Origin: Haloplanus sp. HW8-1
GTDB taxonomy: Archaea > Halobacteriota > Halobacteria > Halobacteriales > Haloferacaceae
Assembly (NCBI RefSeq): GCF_023703795.1
Contig: NZ_CP098518.1
Span: forward strand, 2,976,001 to 3,040,000
Length of the DNA stretch: 64,000 nucleotides
Direction: 5' to 3'
The translations under genes were made by a program, and so were the position numbers. Each line of letters starts with the position of its first letter. Position 1 is the first letter of the stretch. Below the pieces are notes generated by a model. The model did not search any database. It was given only the letters and a program-made list of their open reading frames with translations, and was not told the origin of the DNA. Shown here one piece after another: positions 44,200 through 52,772 of the stretch.

Positions 44200-46776
44200 T
44201 CACTCGGCCTTCGGCAACTCGACGACGAACGCCGCCCCGCCGTCGTCGCTGTCTTCGACGCCGATCTCGCCCCCGTAGTTCTCGACGAGTGTGTCGACCA
44301 GATACAGACCGATTCCGGTTCCTTGACTGTCGAGTCCCTTCTCGCCCTTGCCGAAGATCTGCGCTCGCTGGTTCCCGGGGATGCCCGGCCCGTTGTCCGC
44401 GACACGGACGGTGACGGCGTCGCCGTGATCGCTCACTGAGACCGTCACTTTTGGCGTCTCCGCGTCGTTGTGCTGGATCGCGTTTTTCAGGAGGTTCCTG
44501 AAGACGGAGTTCAGCATGTCGTTGGCCTCGACTGTGACCCGTGGAACGGTCGTCTCGGTTCCGATGTCGGCTTCGGGGTATATCGACTGGACCTCGGCGA
44601 GTTCGCTTCGGAGTGTGGTTCGGAGATCGGCGTGTTCCAGGTCTTGGTCGGTCGAGAGCATCACGTCGGCCATCTCCCGGGCCACGTTCGTGAGTTCGAC
44701 CGCGTGATCGGCCCGTTCGAGTACCGTCTCGAGGTGATCGTCCATCTCCGCCTCGTCACCGTCGTCGGCGAGCATCCTCGTGTAGGCGGTTACCATTTGG
44801 AGGTCGTTGCGGATGTCGTGGCGGAGCACTCGATTGAGGACTTCGAGGTTGTCACGTTGCTCCTCTAACCGACGTTCGTACTCCTTGCGCTCGGAAATGT
44901 CACGTACTAGCCCGAGAAACGTCGGCTCGCCCTCGTACTCGAACCGACTGAGTTTCACCTCGGCGGGGAACGTCGTGTTGTCGACGCGCTGGTGGGTCCA
45001 CTCGAAGAATGCTTCGCCCTCCTCGAAGGCCGTTTCGACGTGTTCCAGTGCGGCTTTCTCGGACTCCCTTCCGTCTGGCTGCTGGGGTGGGGAGAGATCC
45101 CAAGGTGTGTACTCGGCGAACGACTCGACCGAATCGGCGCCGAACAACTCCAGTGTCTGCTCGTTGCAGTCGAAGAACCCGTCGCGGTTCAGCAACATGA
45201 GCGCGTCGCGGGTGCCTTCGAAGAGGCTGCGATACTTCTGCTCTCGTTCCCGGAGTTTCTGCTCGCGCTCTTTGCGGTCGGTGATCTCGCGAGCCACGGC
45301 GATGAACTTCCGGACGTCGCCGTCGTCGTCGGTGATCGGTGCGACCGTCTGATCGAGGACGATCCGCTCGCCGTCCCTCCCCTCGTCGACCATCTCCGCT
45401 TCCCACCGCTCGCCCGAGCGTATCGTCTCCCAGAACTCCTCGTAGAACTCGTCGTCGTACGTCCCGGAGTTGAGGATGTGCGGCGTGTCTCCGACGGCCG
45501 CGTCCTCGCTGTAGCCCGTGATCGCTTCGAAGGCCGGATTGACGTACTCGATGGTTCCCTCGTCGTCTGTGATGTAGATGGCGTGGGCGCTCCGCTCGAC
45601 GGCCGCTTTGAACTGTCGTAACTCGACTTCCCGGCGCTTGTGGTCCGTGACGTCGACGAGGTAGCCGAGCAGTTGGTCGGGATCACTTCCGCTTTCGACC
45701 GCTCTGGTGTACTCTTTCACCCACCGAACGTCGCCCGACGCCGTGATCACCCGATACGGGTCTAAGGTGATGCTTTCGACCCCCTCGGCGTCGAGTTCGC
45801 TCGCTTCCTCGGCGACCCGTTTCCGGTCTTCCCCGTGGATGAGGTCGGCGTACTCTATCTCTCTGGACCGGAGTTCGTCGGGTGTGTATCCGAGCTTCTC
45901 CTCGACGTTCTCCGAGACGTACTCGATCGGCCAGCCTTCGGTGTCTTCCCATTTGAAGACGATCGTCGGTCCCTCTTTGAACATGTCACGCTCCTGCTTC
46001 AGAGCCAGTTCGGCCCGCTTCCGATCGTCGATGTCTTGGTGGATGCCCACCGCCCGCACCGGCTCCCCGTCCTCGTCGCGCTCCACGACCTTCCCCATCG
46101 TCCGTACCCACTTCCAGGTCCCCGACTTCGTCTTCAGCCGGTGGTCGCACCGATAGTAGGGCGTCCGCTCAGCGACGTGTTCCGCCAACGCCTCGTCGTG
46201 CCGTTTCCTGTCCGCCGGATGTACTACTCGCTCCCATCCACGCATTCGATCGCCCATCTCGGCTTGCGTGTAGCCGAGCATCTCCGTCAGTAGTTCGTCG
46301 CGTGATACTTCGTCGGTTCGCATATCCCAGTCCCAGATGCCCAGGTTTGCCCCCTCCAGCGCCAGTTCCATGCGCTGTTTCGTCGTGACGAGGTCCGCCT
46401 TGCGTTCCTTGCGTTCGGTGATGTCGCGGCCGTTCACGATGATGCCACTGGTCGCGTCGCCGCCGCCCCGACTCCGCACGGTTGCCTCGAGCCAACACCA
46501 CGACCCGTCGGCTCGCCGGACCCGGAGTTCGACCGTCCGTGGTTCGTCAGGAGCGGTTCGCATCGTCTCCAGCACAGTCGCGACGGTCTCCCGGTCGTCC
46601 GGATGCGTGTATTCGATCCCGTCGTTACCGACCACCGCCGCTGGATCGTATCCGAGTACCCGTTCCACCGCGCGGTTCACGTACGTTACCGTGCCATCGG
46701 TATCGACGACGGCGATGATGTCTCTCGACTCCTCGACGAGCCTTCGGTACCGCCCGGATTCCCCCACCTCTGTCAT
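44200..46776 (-). CDS. multi-PAS sensor histidine kinase, soluble
   Basis: 858 residues with no membrane helix. Five PAS domains in tandem (about 8-125, 130-255, 260-385, 390-515 and 520-640), each ending in the usual DITxRK-type PAC boundary. The kinase core follows: H-box LRHDIRNDLQMV, N-box NSVFRNLLKNAIQHND, G1 VADNGPGIPG, G2 GTGIGLYLV. Cytoplasmic; it may sense redox, oxygen or small molecules, but no cofactor-binding residue could be assigned. No response-regulator gene is adjacent, common for haloarchaeal kinases. Confidence 0.93.
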   Translation of the reverse strand: MTEVGESGRYRRLVEESRDIIAVVDTDGTVTYVNRAVERVLGYDPAAVVGNDGIEYTHPDDRETVATVLETMRTAPDEPRTVELRVRRADGSWCWLEATVRSRGGGDATSGIIVNGRDITERKERKADLVTTKQRMELALEGANLGIWDWDMRTDEVSRDELLTEMLGYTQAEMGDRMRGWERVVHPADRKRHDEALAEHVAERTPYYRCDHRLKTKSGTWKWVRTMGKVVERDEDGEPVRAVGIHQDIDDRKRAELALKQERDMFKEGPTIVFKWEDTEGWPIEYVSENVEEKLGYTPDELRSREIEYADLIHGEDRKRVAEEASELDAEGVESITLDPYRVITASGDVRWVKEYTRAVESGSDPDQLLGYLVDVTDHKRREVELRQFKAAVERSAHAIYITDDEGTIEYVNPAFEAITGYSEDAAVGDTPHILNSGTYDDEFYEEFWETIRSGERWEAEMVDEGRDGERIVLDQTVAPITDDDGDVRKFIAVAREITDRKEREQKLREREQKYRSLFEGTRDALMLLNRDGFFDCNEQTLELFGADSVESFAEYTPWDLSPPQQPDGRESEKAALEHVETAFEEGEAFFEWTHQRVDNTTFPAEVKLSRFEYEGEPTFLGLVRDISERKEYERRLEEQRDNLEVLNRVLRHDIRNDLQMVTAYTRMLADDGDEAEMDDHLETVLERADHAVELTNVAREMADVMLSTDQDLEHADLRTTLRSELAEVQSIYPEADIGTETTVPRVTVEANDMLNSVFRNLLKNAIQHNDAETPKVTVSVSDHGDAVTVRVADNGPGIPGNQRAQIFGKGEKGLDSQGTGIGLYLVDTLVENYGGEIGVEDSDDGGAAFVVELPKAE

Positions 46777-46800
46777 CAGTTCGGCCTACGGAGTTCGACC

Positions 46801-46809
46801 GTATATTAC
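46801..46809 (-). promoter_or_regulatory. TATA box of the PAS kinase gene
   Basis: GTAATATAC on the minus strand, 25-33 bases before the ATG at 46776; a strong box implying a leaderless transcript. Confidence 0.6.
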
Positions 46810-46870
46810 ATGGGGTTGTCATCCACGCACATTTCTACGCCGTCAGCCCGGCCACGCCGCGTTTCAGAGC

Positions 46871-47509
46871 CTACGTGGGGGCGCCGAGTTCCGCCAAGAC
46901 GGCCCGCAACGCCTCGGGATCGGCCGCGGCGTAGTCGGCAAGCGCCGACGCCTCAGGATCGCCACCGTAGGCCACCGTCGGTATGCCCGCTCGCGTCGCC
47001 GCCCGGACGCCGTTCGGGGAGTCCTCGACGGCCACGCAGTTCGCTGTGTCGACGCCGATCCGGTCGGCGGCCGCGAGGTAGACGTCCGGTTCCGGTTTCC
47101 CCGACCCGTCGACGTCCTCGGTACTCACCGTCGCATCCACATCGAGGTCGAACCGGTCGACGACCTGGGCGATCCACGCGGGCGGGCTAGAGGAGACGAC
47201 GGCGACCCGCACGCCGCGGTCCCGGAGCGCGGCCAGCAGGTCTCGGAACCCCGGCATGAGGTCGGCGGACGCGTAGAGGTCCGCGGCGGCGGATTCGTAG
47301 AGACCCAGAAACGTCTCCCGGTCCACGGCCATCTCGTACCGCTCGGCGAGGTAGTCGTAGGTCTCGCGGTAGTTGACGCCGCGGATCTCGGCCTGATCGG
47401 GAGTCCCCTCGGCCACCGCCGTGGGCAGGATCACGTCCCGCTCTCGGGCGCGCCAGAACTCCTCGGTGTCGACGATCACCCCGTCCATGTCGAACAGCAC
47501 GGCGTCCAT
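46871..47509 (-). CDS. HAD superfamily phosphatase (beta-phosphoglucomutase/PGP-like)
   Basis: 212 residues. HAD motif I FDMDGVIVDTE at 6-16, motif II VVSSSP, motif III Lys in SGKPEPDVY, and motif IV VEDSPNGVRAA. A helical cap lies between motifs I and II (about 17-85). Likely a small-molecule phosphatase or phosphomutase; the substrate is not readable. The longer open frame upstream is rejected because MDAVLFDMDG is the standard start. Divergent from the NucS-like gene. Confidence 0.88.
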   Translation of the reverse strand: MDAVLFDMDGVIVDTEEFWRARERDVILPTAVAEGTPDQAEIRGVNYRETYDYLAERYEMAVDRETFLGLYESAAADLYASADLMPGFRDLLAALRDRGVRVAVVSSSPPAWIAQVVDRFDLDVDATVSTEDVDGSGKPEPDVYLAAADRIGVDTANCVAVEDSPNGVRAATRAGIPTVAYGGDPEASALADYAAADPEALRAVLAELGAPT

Positions 47510-47583
47510 ACCGAGCGACCGCGCGCCATCGGTGAAAGCCCTTCGTCCGAGGGTTTTCACCCGGTGCCGCGGCCACCGCCCCC

Positions 47584-48312
47584 GTGACCGACGCCATCCG
47601 CGCTTTCGCCGGCGACTGCACCGTCGAGACCGACGACCGAACCCACCGCGGTCGCGTCCTCGTCCTCGTCAAACCCGACCGCACCGTCCTCGTCCACGAC
47701 GCCGACGGCTACCAGCCGGTGGCGTGGCTCACCCGTGCCGACGCGGTCACCGTCGAAACCGACGGGCCGGGGTTCGGCCTCACCGCCCGCCTCGACGACC
47801 GCACGTTGCGGGTGACCGCCGACCGGATCCGGAAGTCGGTCTACAAGGTCACCGAGGCGGGGGTACCGGTGGGCACCAGCCCCGACACCGGCGGCCCGCT
47901 GGTTCGGACGGGCGGGGCGGTCGTCGACGTGGCCGACGACGTCCGGTACCCGCTGGTCGCGGGCGCGACCGTCCTCGATGCCGCGTGTCCGGACTGTGGC
48001 CTGCCGCGCATGCGCGTCGAGCGGGGTGCCGCGGTCGAGGTGTGCATCGACCGCGACTGTGACCCCCTCGACGACGCCGTCCGCGACCGGTTCGACCGGG
48101 CCTGGACCTGCCCGGACTGCGGGTCGGATCTGCGGATCATCCGCCGCAACGGCCGTCTGCTCGCGGGCTGTGACGCCTACCCCGACTGCGAGACGGCCTT
48201 TACCGTCCCGTCCGGCGTCGTCGTCGAGGACTGCCCCTGTGGCCTGCCGGTCTTCGAGACGGCGACCGGGCGGCGGTGTCTGGACGGCACCTGCGACCGG
48301 TGGTCGGGGTGA
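47584..48312 (+). CDS. NucS-N-domain protein with three zinc ribbons
   Basis: 242 residues from a GTG. Residues 1-120 resemble the N-terminal DNA-binding domain of NucS/EndoMS (VLVKPDRTVLVHDADGYQPV). The NucS nuclease domain is missing; instead three topoisomerase-type ribbons follow: CPDC...CIDRDC, CPDC...CDAYPDC and CPC...CLDGTC. Probably binds single-stranded or branched DNA, or RNA. It lies 43 bases before endA in the same direction. No catalytic residues are visible. Confidence 0.75.
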   Translation: MTDAIRAFAGDCTVETDDRTHRGRVLVLVKPDRTVLVHDADGYQPVAWLTRADAVTVETDGPGFGLTARLDDRTLRVTADRIRKSVYKVTEAGVPVGTSPDTGGPLVRTGGAVVDVADDVRYPLVAGATVLDAACPDCGLPRMRVERGAAVEVCIDRDCDPLDDAVRDRFDRAWTCPDCGSDLRIIRRNGRLLAGCDAYPDCETAFTVPSGVVVEDCPCGLPVFETATGRRCLDGTCDRWSG

Positions 48313-48355
48313 CGGCACCGCAGACCCTTTACCCGCGCCCCGCCCCCATCCGGGT

Positions 48356-49396
48356 ATGCAGGGGACCTTCGAGGACGGCGTCGTCCGCGTCGGGGGCGAC
48401 GCCAGACAGCGCTTCTACGACGCCCGCGGCTACGGGCGGCCGCTCTCCGGTAACCGGATCGAACTCGCCCCCGTCGAGGCCGCTCACCTCCTCTTTCGGG
48501 GCGACCTGGGCGCCGTCGTCGCCGGCGACGAGCGGCTCGATTTCCGATCCTTCCTCGTCGCGACCGACACCGCCCTCACCTTCGTCGTGTACAAGGACCT
48601 GCGCGACCGGGGATTCTATCTCTCACCCGCTCGCGGGGGATGGGTCGACGACCCCGGGGGCGCGGACTTCGTGGTCTACCCACGGGGGAGTGGCCCCGAG
48701 GACGACGCCGTCGCACACCGGCTTCGGGTCGCCGGCGAACGCGAGACCATCCCCGCGGCGACCCTCGGCGACGTCACTCTCGCCGTCGTCGACGAGGAGG
48801 GCGAACTCACGTATCTGGAGACGGGCCGTCCGGACGCGGCGGGCGGGGCGGACGGCTCGGGCGAGCGGTACGACCCGCCGGACGGCCTCGACGCCGCCCT
48901 CCTCGCCGACCGGGCGGTGGTGTGGGCGCCGCCGGACGCCCTCCACGACCGCGGCTTCTACGGCCAGCGCCTCCACGGGCGAAACGCCGAGACCGGCCCC
49001 CTCCAACTGTCGCTGGTCGAGGCGGCCTACCTCGCCCGACGCGGCGCCCTCGACCTCGCCGAACCCCGCGTCGTCGAACGGGGTCGGGCCGTCGAGGGCG
49101 AGCGGTTCGACCGCCGACTTCGCACCTACGCGGCGCTCCGGGCGGCCGGGAGCGTCCCCAAAAGCGGGTTCAAGTTCGGTGCCGACTTCCGTACCTACGA
49201 CACCTTCACCACGGTCTCGGAGATGGACCACTCCGCGCGCCTGATCCGCGTCGTCGCGCCCGACCACACCTTCCTCCCCCGCGACCTCTCGCTCGACGTC
49301 CGCCTCGCCGGCGGGGTCCGGAAACGAATGGTTTTTGCGCTGACCGACGTGAACGAGGGGATAGACTGGCTCTCGGTCGCCCGACTCACGCCCTAA
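48356..49396 (+). CDS. endA: tRNA-splicing endonuclease
   Basis: 346 residues, the two-repeat homodimeric form. N-terminal repeat (1-170) is degenerate; the C-terminal repeat has the catalytic triad region: Tyr in GADFRTYDTF, His in DHSARLIRVV and Lys in VRKRMVFAL. Cuts bulge-helix-bulge sites in intron-containing tRNAs and in precursor rRNA. CCTTTAC lies about 27 bases before the ATG. trpS follows after one base; haloarchaeal tRNA-Trp carries an intron, which makes the pairing meaningful. Confidence 0.93.
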   Translation: MQGTFEDGVVRVGGDARQRFYDARGYGRPLSGNRIELAPVEAAHLLFRGDLGAVVAGDERLDFRSFLVATDTALTFVVYKDLRDRGFYLSPARGGWVDDPGGADFVVYPRGSGPEDDAVAHRLRVAGERETIPAATLGDVTLAVVDEEGELTYLETGRPDAAGGADGSGERYDPPDGLDAALLADRAVVWAPPDALHDRGFYGQRLHGRNAETGPLQLSLVEAAYLARRGALDLAEPRVVERGRAVEGERFDRRLRTYAALRAAGSVPKSGFKFGADFRTYDTFTTVSEMDHSARLIRVVAPDHTFLPRDLSLDVRLAGGVRKRMVFALTDVNEGIDWLSVARLTP

Positions 49397-49397
49397 C

Positions 49398-51011
49398 ATG
49401 ACACGAGACACTGCGGACGACGCCGACGGAGTCGACGGCGAGGACCGACGGTCCTCGGTCGAGACGACCCCCGCCACCGACGGGGGGAAGGACACCGCCA
49501 GCGGCGCGGACGACGTGGCGCTCGACCCCTGGGGCTCCTCGACCGTCTCCGACTACCGCAAACTGTTCGACGAGTTCGGTATCGAGGCCTTCGACGAGGT
49601 GCTAAGCGAGGTCCCCGAACCCCACTACCTGATGCGTCGGGGCGTCATCTTCGGGCACCGCGACTACCGTTCCGTCGCCCGCGCGCTCCGGGCGGGCGAG
49701 GACGCCGCCGTCCTCTCGGGCTTCATGCCCACGGGCGACCCCCACATCGGCCACAAACTCGTCTTCGACGAGATCATCTGGCACCAGGAGCGCGGCGCCG
49801 ACGCCTACGGCCTGATCGCCGACCTCGAAGCCCACAGCGCCCGCGGCCTCTCGTGGGACGAGATCGACGACCACGCCCGCGACTACCTGCTCTCCCTGCT
49901 CGCCCTTGGCTTCGATCCCGAGGACGGCGAACTCTACCGGCAGTCCACGAATCGGGAGGTGCAGGATCTGGCCTTCGAACTCGGCTCGAACGCCCGCTTC
50001 GCCGAGTTCGAGGGGATCTACGGCTTCGACGGCGAAACCTCCGTCTCACACATGCAGTCGGTCGTCACCCAGATGGCCGACATCCTCTACCCCCAACTGG
50101 AGGAGCCGAAGCCGACGGTCATCCCCGTCGGCCCGGATCAGGATCCGCACATGCGCCTCGCGCGGGACGTGGCCGCCCGGATGCGCTACTTCAAGGTGAC
50201 CGAGGCGTACGCCTCCTTCGAGGCCGAGGCCGCCGAGCGTGACCACCTCGCGGCCGCCTACGCCGCCCTCGAAGACGACCGGGAGGTCGTCCGCTGTGCG
50301 GACGCGGCCGACTGGCTGGACGCGGAGATGACGCCCGACGCCGTCCGCGACGCGGCGATCGAGAAGCTCCGGTCCGCGGGGAAGGAGCCGCTCCGCCCCC
50401 GCGTGCGCTTCCTCGACCGCAACGCCACCGACGAGGCCTTCGACGCCCTGATCGAGGCGGTGCCGGGCGAGAAGCGCCGCTACGACGAACACGTCGACGC
50501 CTTCGAGATGGACCGCGAGGCGGCCGAGGAACTCGCCCGCGAGGTGGAGGTCGACAACGGCGGCTACGGCTTCCGTCCCCCGTCGTCGATCTATCACCGG
50601 TTCATGACCGGGCTGACCGGCGGGAAGATGTCCTCCTCCGTCCCTGCCTCCCACATCTCCCTGCTCGACGACCCCGAGGACGGCTACGACAAGGTGAGGG
50701 CGGCGACGACGGGCGGCCGCGAGACGGCGGCGAAACAGCGCGAACTCGGCGGCGAGGCAGATGAGTGTCCCGTCTACGAGCTGTACGCCTACCTGCTGGC
50801 GGGCGACGACGACGAGTTCGCCACCGAAGTGTACGAGGAGTGTGTCGGCGGCGAACGCCTCTGTGGCGGCTGTAAGGAGCAGGCCGCCGAACTCATGCGG
50901 GAGTTCCTCGAAGACCACCAGGAGAAACGCGCGGAGATGGAGGCCGTCCTTGACGATCTGGACCTCGACCTCGACTCGGAGCGCCGGGGCGTCGCCGGCG
51001 ACGAACACTGA
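49398..51011 (+). CDS. trpS: tryptophanyl-tRNA synthetase
   Basis: 537 residues, longer than bacterial TrpS but usual for archaea. An acidic disordered N-terminus of about 45 residues precedes the class I core. HIGH motif in PTGDPHIGHK (116-119) and KMSKS variant GGKMSSS near 411-417. VIPVGPDQDPHMRLARD lies in the active-site region. Near the C-terminus ERLCGGCKEQA resembles a zinc site. Translated just after endA, followed by a hairpin terminator. Confidence 0.95.
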   Translation: MTRDTADDADGVDGEDRRSSVETTPATDGGKDTASGADDVALDPWGSSTVSDYRKLFDEFGIEAFDEVLSEVPEPHYLMRRGVIFGHRDYRSVARALRAGEDAAVLSGFMPTGDPHIGHKLVFDEIIWHQERGADAYGLIADLEAHSARGLSWDEIDDHARDYLLSLLALGFDPEDGELYRQSTNREVQDLAFELGSNARFAEFEGIYGFDGETSVSHMQSVVTQMADILYPQLEEPKPTVIPVGPDQDPHMRLARDVAARMRYFKVTEAYASFEAEAAERDHLAAAYAALEDDREVVRCADAADWLDAEMTPDAVRDAAIEKLRSAGKEPLRPRVRFLDRNATDEAFDALIEAVPGEKRRYDEHVDAFEMDREAAEELAREVEVDNGGYGFRPPSSIYHRFMTGLTGGKMSSSVPASHISLLDDPEDGYDKVRAATTGGRETAAKQRELGGEADECPVYELYAYLLAGDDDEFATEVYEECVGGERLCGGCKEQAAELMREFLEDHQEKRAEMEAVLDDLDLDLDSERRGVAGDEH

Positions 51012-51037
51012 CGGCATTCGGCCGTCAGAACGCTTTT
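51008..51037 (+). terminator. hairpin after trpS, overlapping its stop
   Basis: CTGACGGC-ATTCG-GCCGTCAG, a perfect 8-bp stem with a 5-base loop starting in the trpS stop codon, followed by AACGCTTTTG with a short T-run. It fits a terminator of the endA-trpS unit. The CTTTTG also lies about 27 bases before the leader ORF ATG and could serve as its TATA element. Confidence 0.55.
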
Positions 51038-51062
51038 GCCTCGCGGCGCGTTTCGAACGGGT

Positions 51063-51143
51063 ATGGCGACCGAACCCGCCCCGCCCGCCCCGCTCGTCCG
51101 CGAAGCGACCGCGCTCGGGTTCGGCTTCTTCTTCGAGGCCTGA
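51063..51143 (+). CDS. candidate phenylalanine-rich leader peptide of pheST
   Basis: A 26-residue ATG ORF, 115 bases before pheS, ending in GFGFFFEA: four Phe, all TTC codons, among its last eight residues, and no other Phe. The start lies about 27 bases after CTTTTG, the usual leaderless spacing here. After the stop come small hairpins (51146-51158 and 51161-51175, the latter TCCGCC-CGC-GGTGGA), but no clear U-run. The content suits a peptide that senses charged tRNA-Phe and controls pheST. No archaeal mechanism is assumed; a chance ORF remains possible. Confidence 0.55.
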   Translation: MATEPAPPAPLVREATALGFGFFFEA

Positions 51144-51257
51144 AACCACGGTCGGTGGACTCCGCCCGCGGTGGACGGACGAAACCGGGCCGCTCGGTGG
51201 GCCACGCTTCGGAACCCCTAACTGACCGGCTCGGATGCACCTGAACAAGAACGACGC

Positions 51258-52772
51258 ATGCAACTCCCGGAATCACAGGTCGCGGTGTTGGAAGCCGCGA
51301 GCGCGACGGAGCAACGGACGATCGAACAGGTGAGCGAGGAGACGGGGCTCGACCCGGCGACGGTGACGGGTGCGGCCTTCGACCTCGACGATGCGGGGCT
51401 GATCGCCGTCTCGACCGACGAGACGGTGTCGCACGCCGTCACCGAGGAGGGCGCGACCTACGCCGAGGCGGGGCTGCCAGAGGTGCGACTCTACCGCGCC
51501 GCCCTCGCGGCCGGCGCCGACGAGGAGCCCGTCTCGATGGGGACGGTCATCGGGATGGCCGACCTCGGCGACGCCATCGACATCGCGCTGGCGAACTACG
51601 CGCGCAAGGGCTACGGCGAGGTCGAGTCGGGAGAGATCACCGCCGATCCCGACCGGGACCCGGACGCCGATCCCGAGGCCGCTGCCCTGAACGTCCTCGC
51701 CGAGGGCGACGACGATCCGGAGACGCACGCAGATGCGGACGCCCTCGACCAACTCGTGCGTCGCGGCCTCGTCGAGCGAAGCGAGCGGACCGTCCGCTCG
51801 ATCACGCTCACGGACGCGGGCGTCACCGCGCTGATGGAGGGCGTCGAGGTCGCGGAGACGGTCGACCGCCTCACCCCCGAGATGCTCGCCTCCGGCGAGT
51901 GGCGGGACGTGGCGTTTGCGGACTACAACGTCGAGGCCGACGCGCCCGAGACCCGCGGCGGCACGGTCCACATCCTGCGTCAGACCGCCGAGCGCGTGAA
52001 GGACACGCTCGTCGGCATGGGCTTTCGGGAGATGGACGGCCCCCACGCCGACGCGGAGTTCTGGATCAACGACTGCCTGTTCATGCCCCAGGACCACCCG
52101 GCCCGCACCCACTGGGACCAGTTCGCGCTGGACGTGCCGCCGATGGAAGAGATTCCCGAGGACCTCATCGAACGCGTCCGTTCGGCCCACCTGGAGGGCG
52201 TCGGCGAGGACGGGCAGGGCTACCACTCCCCGTGGACCGAGGCGGTCGCCCGCGAGGTCGACCTCCGGGGGCACACGACGTCGCTGTCGATGCGCTACCT
52301 GTCGGGTCACGAGATCGGCGACCTCGACCCGCCCGAACGCTTCTTCAGCGTCGAGAAGGTGTACCGCAACGACACGCTCGATCCGACGCACCTGCTGGAG
52401 TTCTTCCAGATCGAGGGCTGGGTGATGGCCGAGGATCTCTCGGTGCGTGACCTGATGGGCACCTTCGAGGAGTTCTACCGGCAGTTCGGCATCACCGACC
52501 TGCAGTTCAAGCCCCACTACAACCCCTACACCGAACCGAGCTTCGAACTGTTCGGCGAGCATCCCGAGACGGGCGAGTTGATCGAGATCGGCAACAGCGG
52601 GATGTTCCGCGAGGAGGTCCTCCGACCGCTCGGCGTCGACTGCGACGTGATGGCCTGGGGGCTCGCCCTGGAGCGACTGCTCATGCTCATGTACGGCTTC
52701 GACGACATCCGCGACGTCCACGGGACGCTCTGTGATCTGGACCTCCTGCGGAACACGGAGGTGCTGCACTGA
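51258..52772 (+). CDS. pheS: phenylalanyl-tRNA synthetase alpha subunit
   Basis: 504 residues, archaeal type. The N-terminal region has winged-helix DNA-binding-like repeats (QRTIEQVSEETGLDPATV); the class II catalytic domain from about 225 has FWINDCLFMPQDHPAR (motif 1 region), EKVYRNDTLDPTHLLEFFQ (motif 2) and MAWGLALERLLMLMYG (motif 3). Forms the alpha2beta2 enzyme with PheT. CCTAACTG about 35 bases upstream may be a promoter separate from the leader ORF. The stop overlaps pheT (TGATG). Confidence 0.96.
   Translation: MQLPESQVAVLEAASATEQRTIEQVSEETGLDPATVTGAAFDLDDAGLIAVSTDETVSHAVTEEGATYAEAGLPEVRLYRAALAAGADEEPVSMGTVIGMADLGDAIDIALANYARKGYGEVESGEITADPDRDPDADPEAAALNVLAEGDDDPETHADADALDQLVRRGLVERSERTVRSITLTDAGVTALMEGVEVAETVDRLTPEMLASGEWRDVAFADYNVEADAPETRGGTVHILRQTAERVKDTLVGMGFREMDGPHADAEFWINDCLFMPQDHPARTHWDQFALDVPPMEEIPEDLIERVRSAHLEGVGEDGQGYHSPWTEAVAREVDLRGHTTSLSMRYLSGHEIGDLDPPERFFSVEKVYRNDTLDPTHLLEFFQIEGWVMAEDLSVRDLMGTFEEFYRQFGITDLQFKPHYNPYTEPSFELFGEHPETGELIEIGNSGMFREEVLRPLGVDCDVMAWGLALERLLMLMYGFDDIRDVHGTLCDLDLLRNTEVLH

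Noticed and set aside
51041-51062. Riboswitch or T-box before pheS
   Set aside because: No T-box specifier or antiterminator architecture is visible, and T-boxes are not established in archaea.
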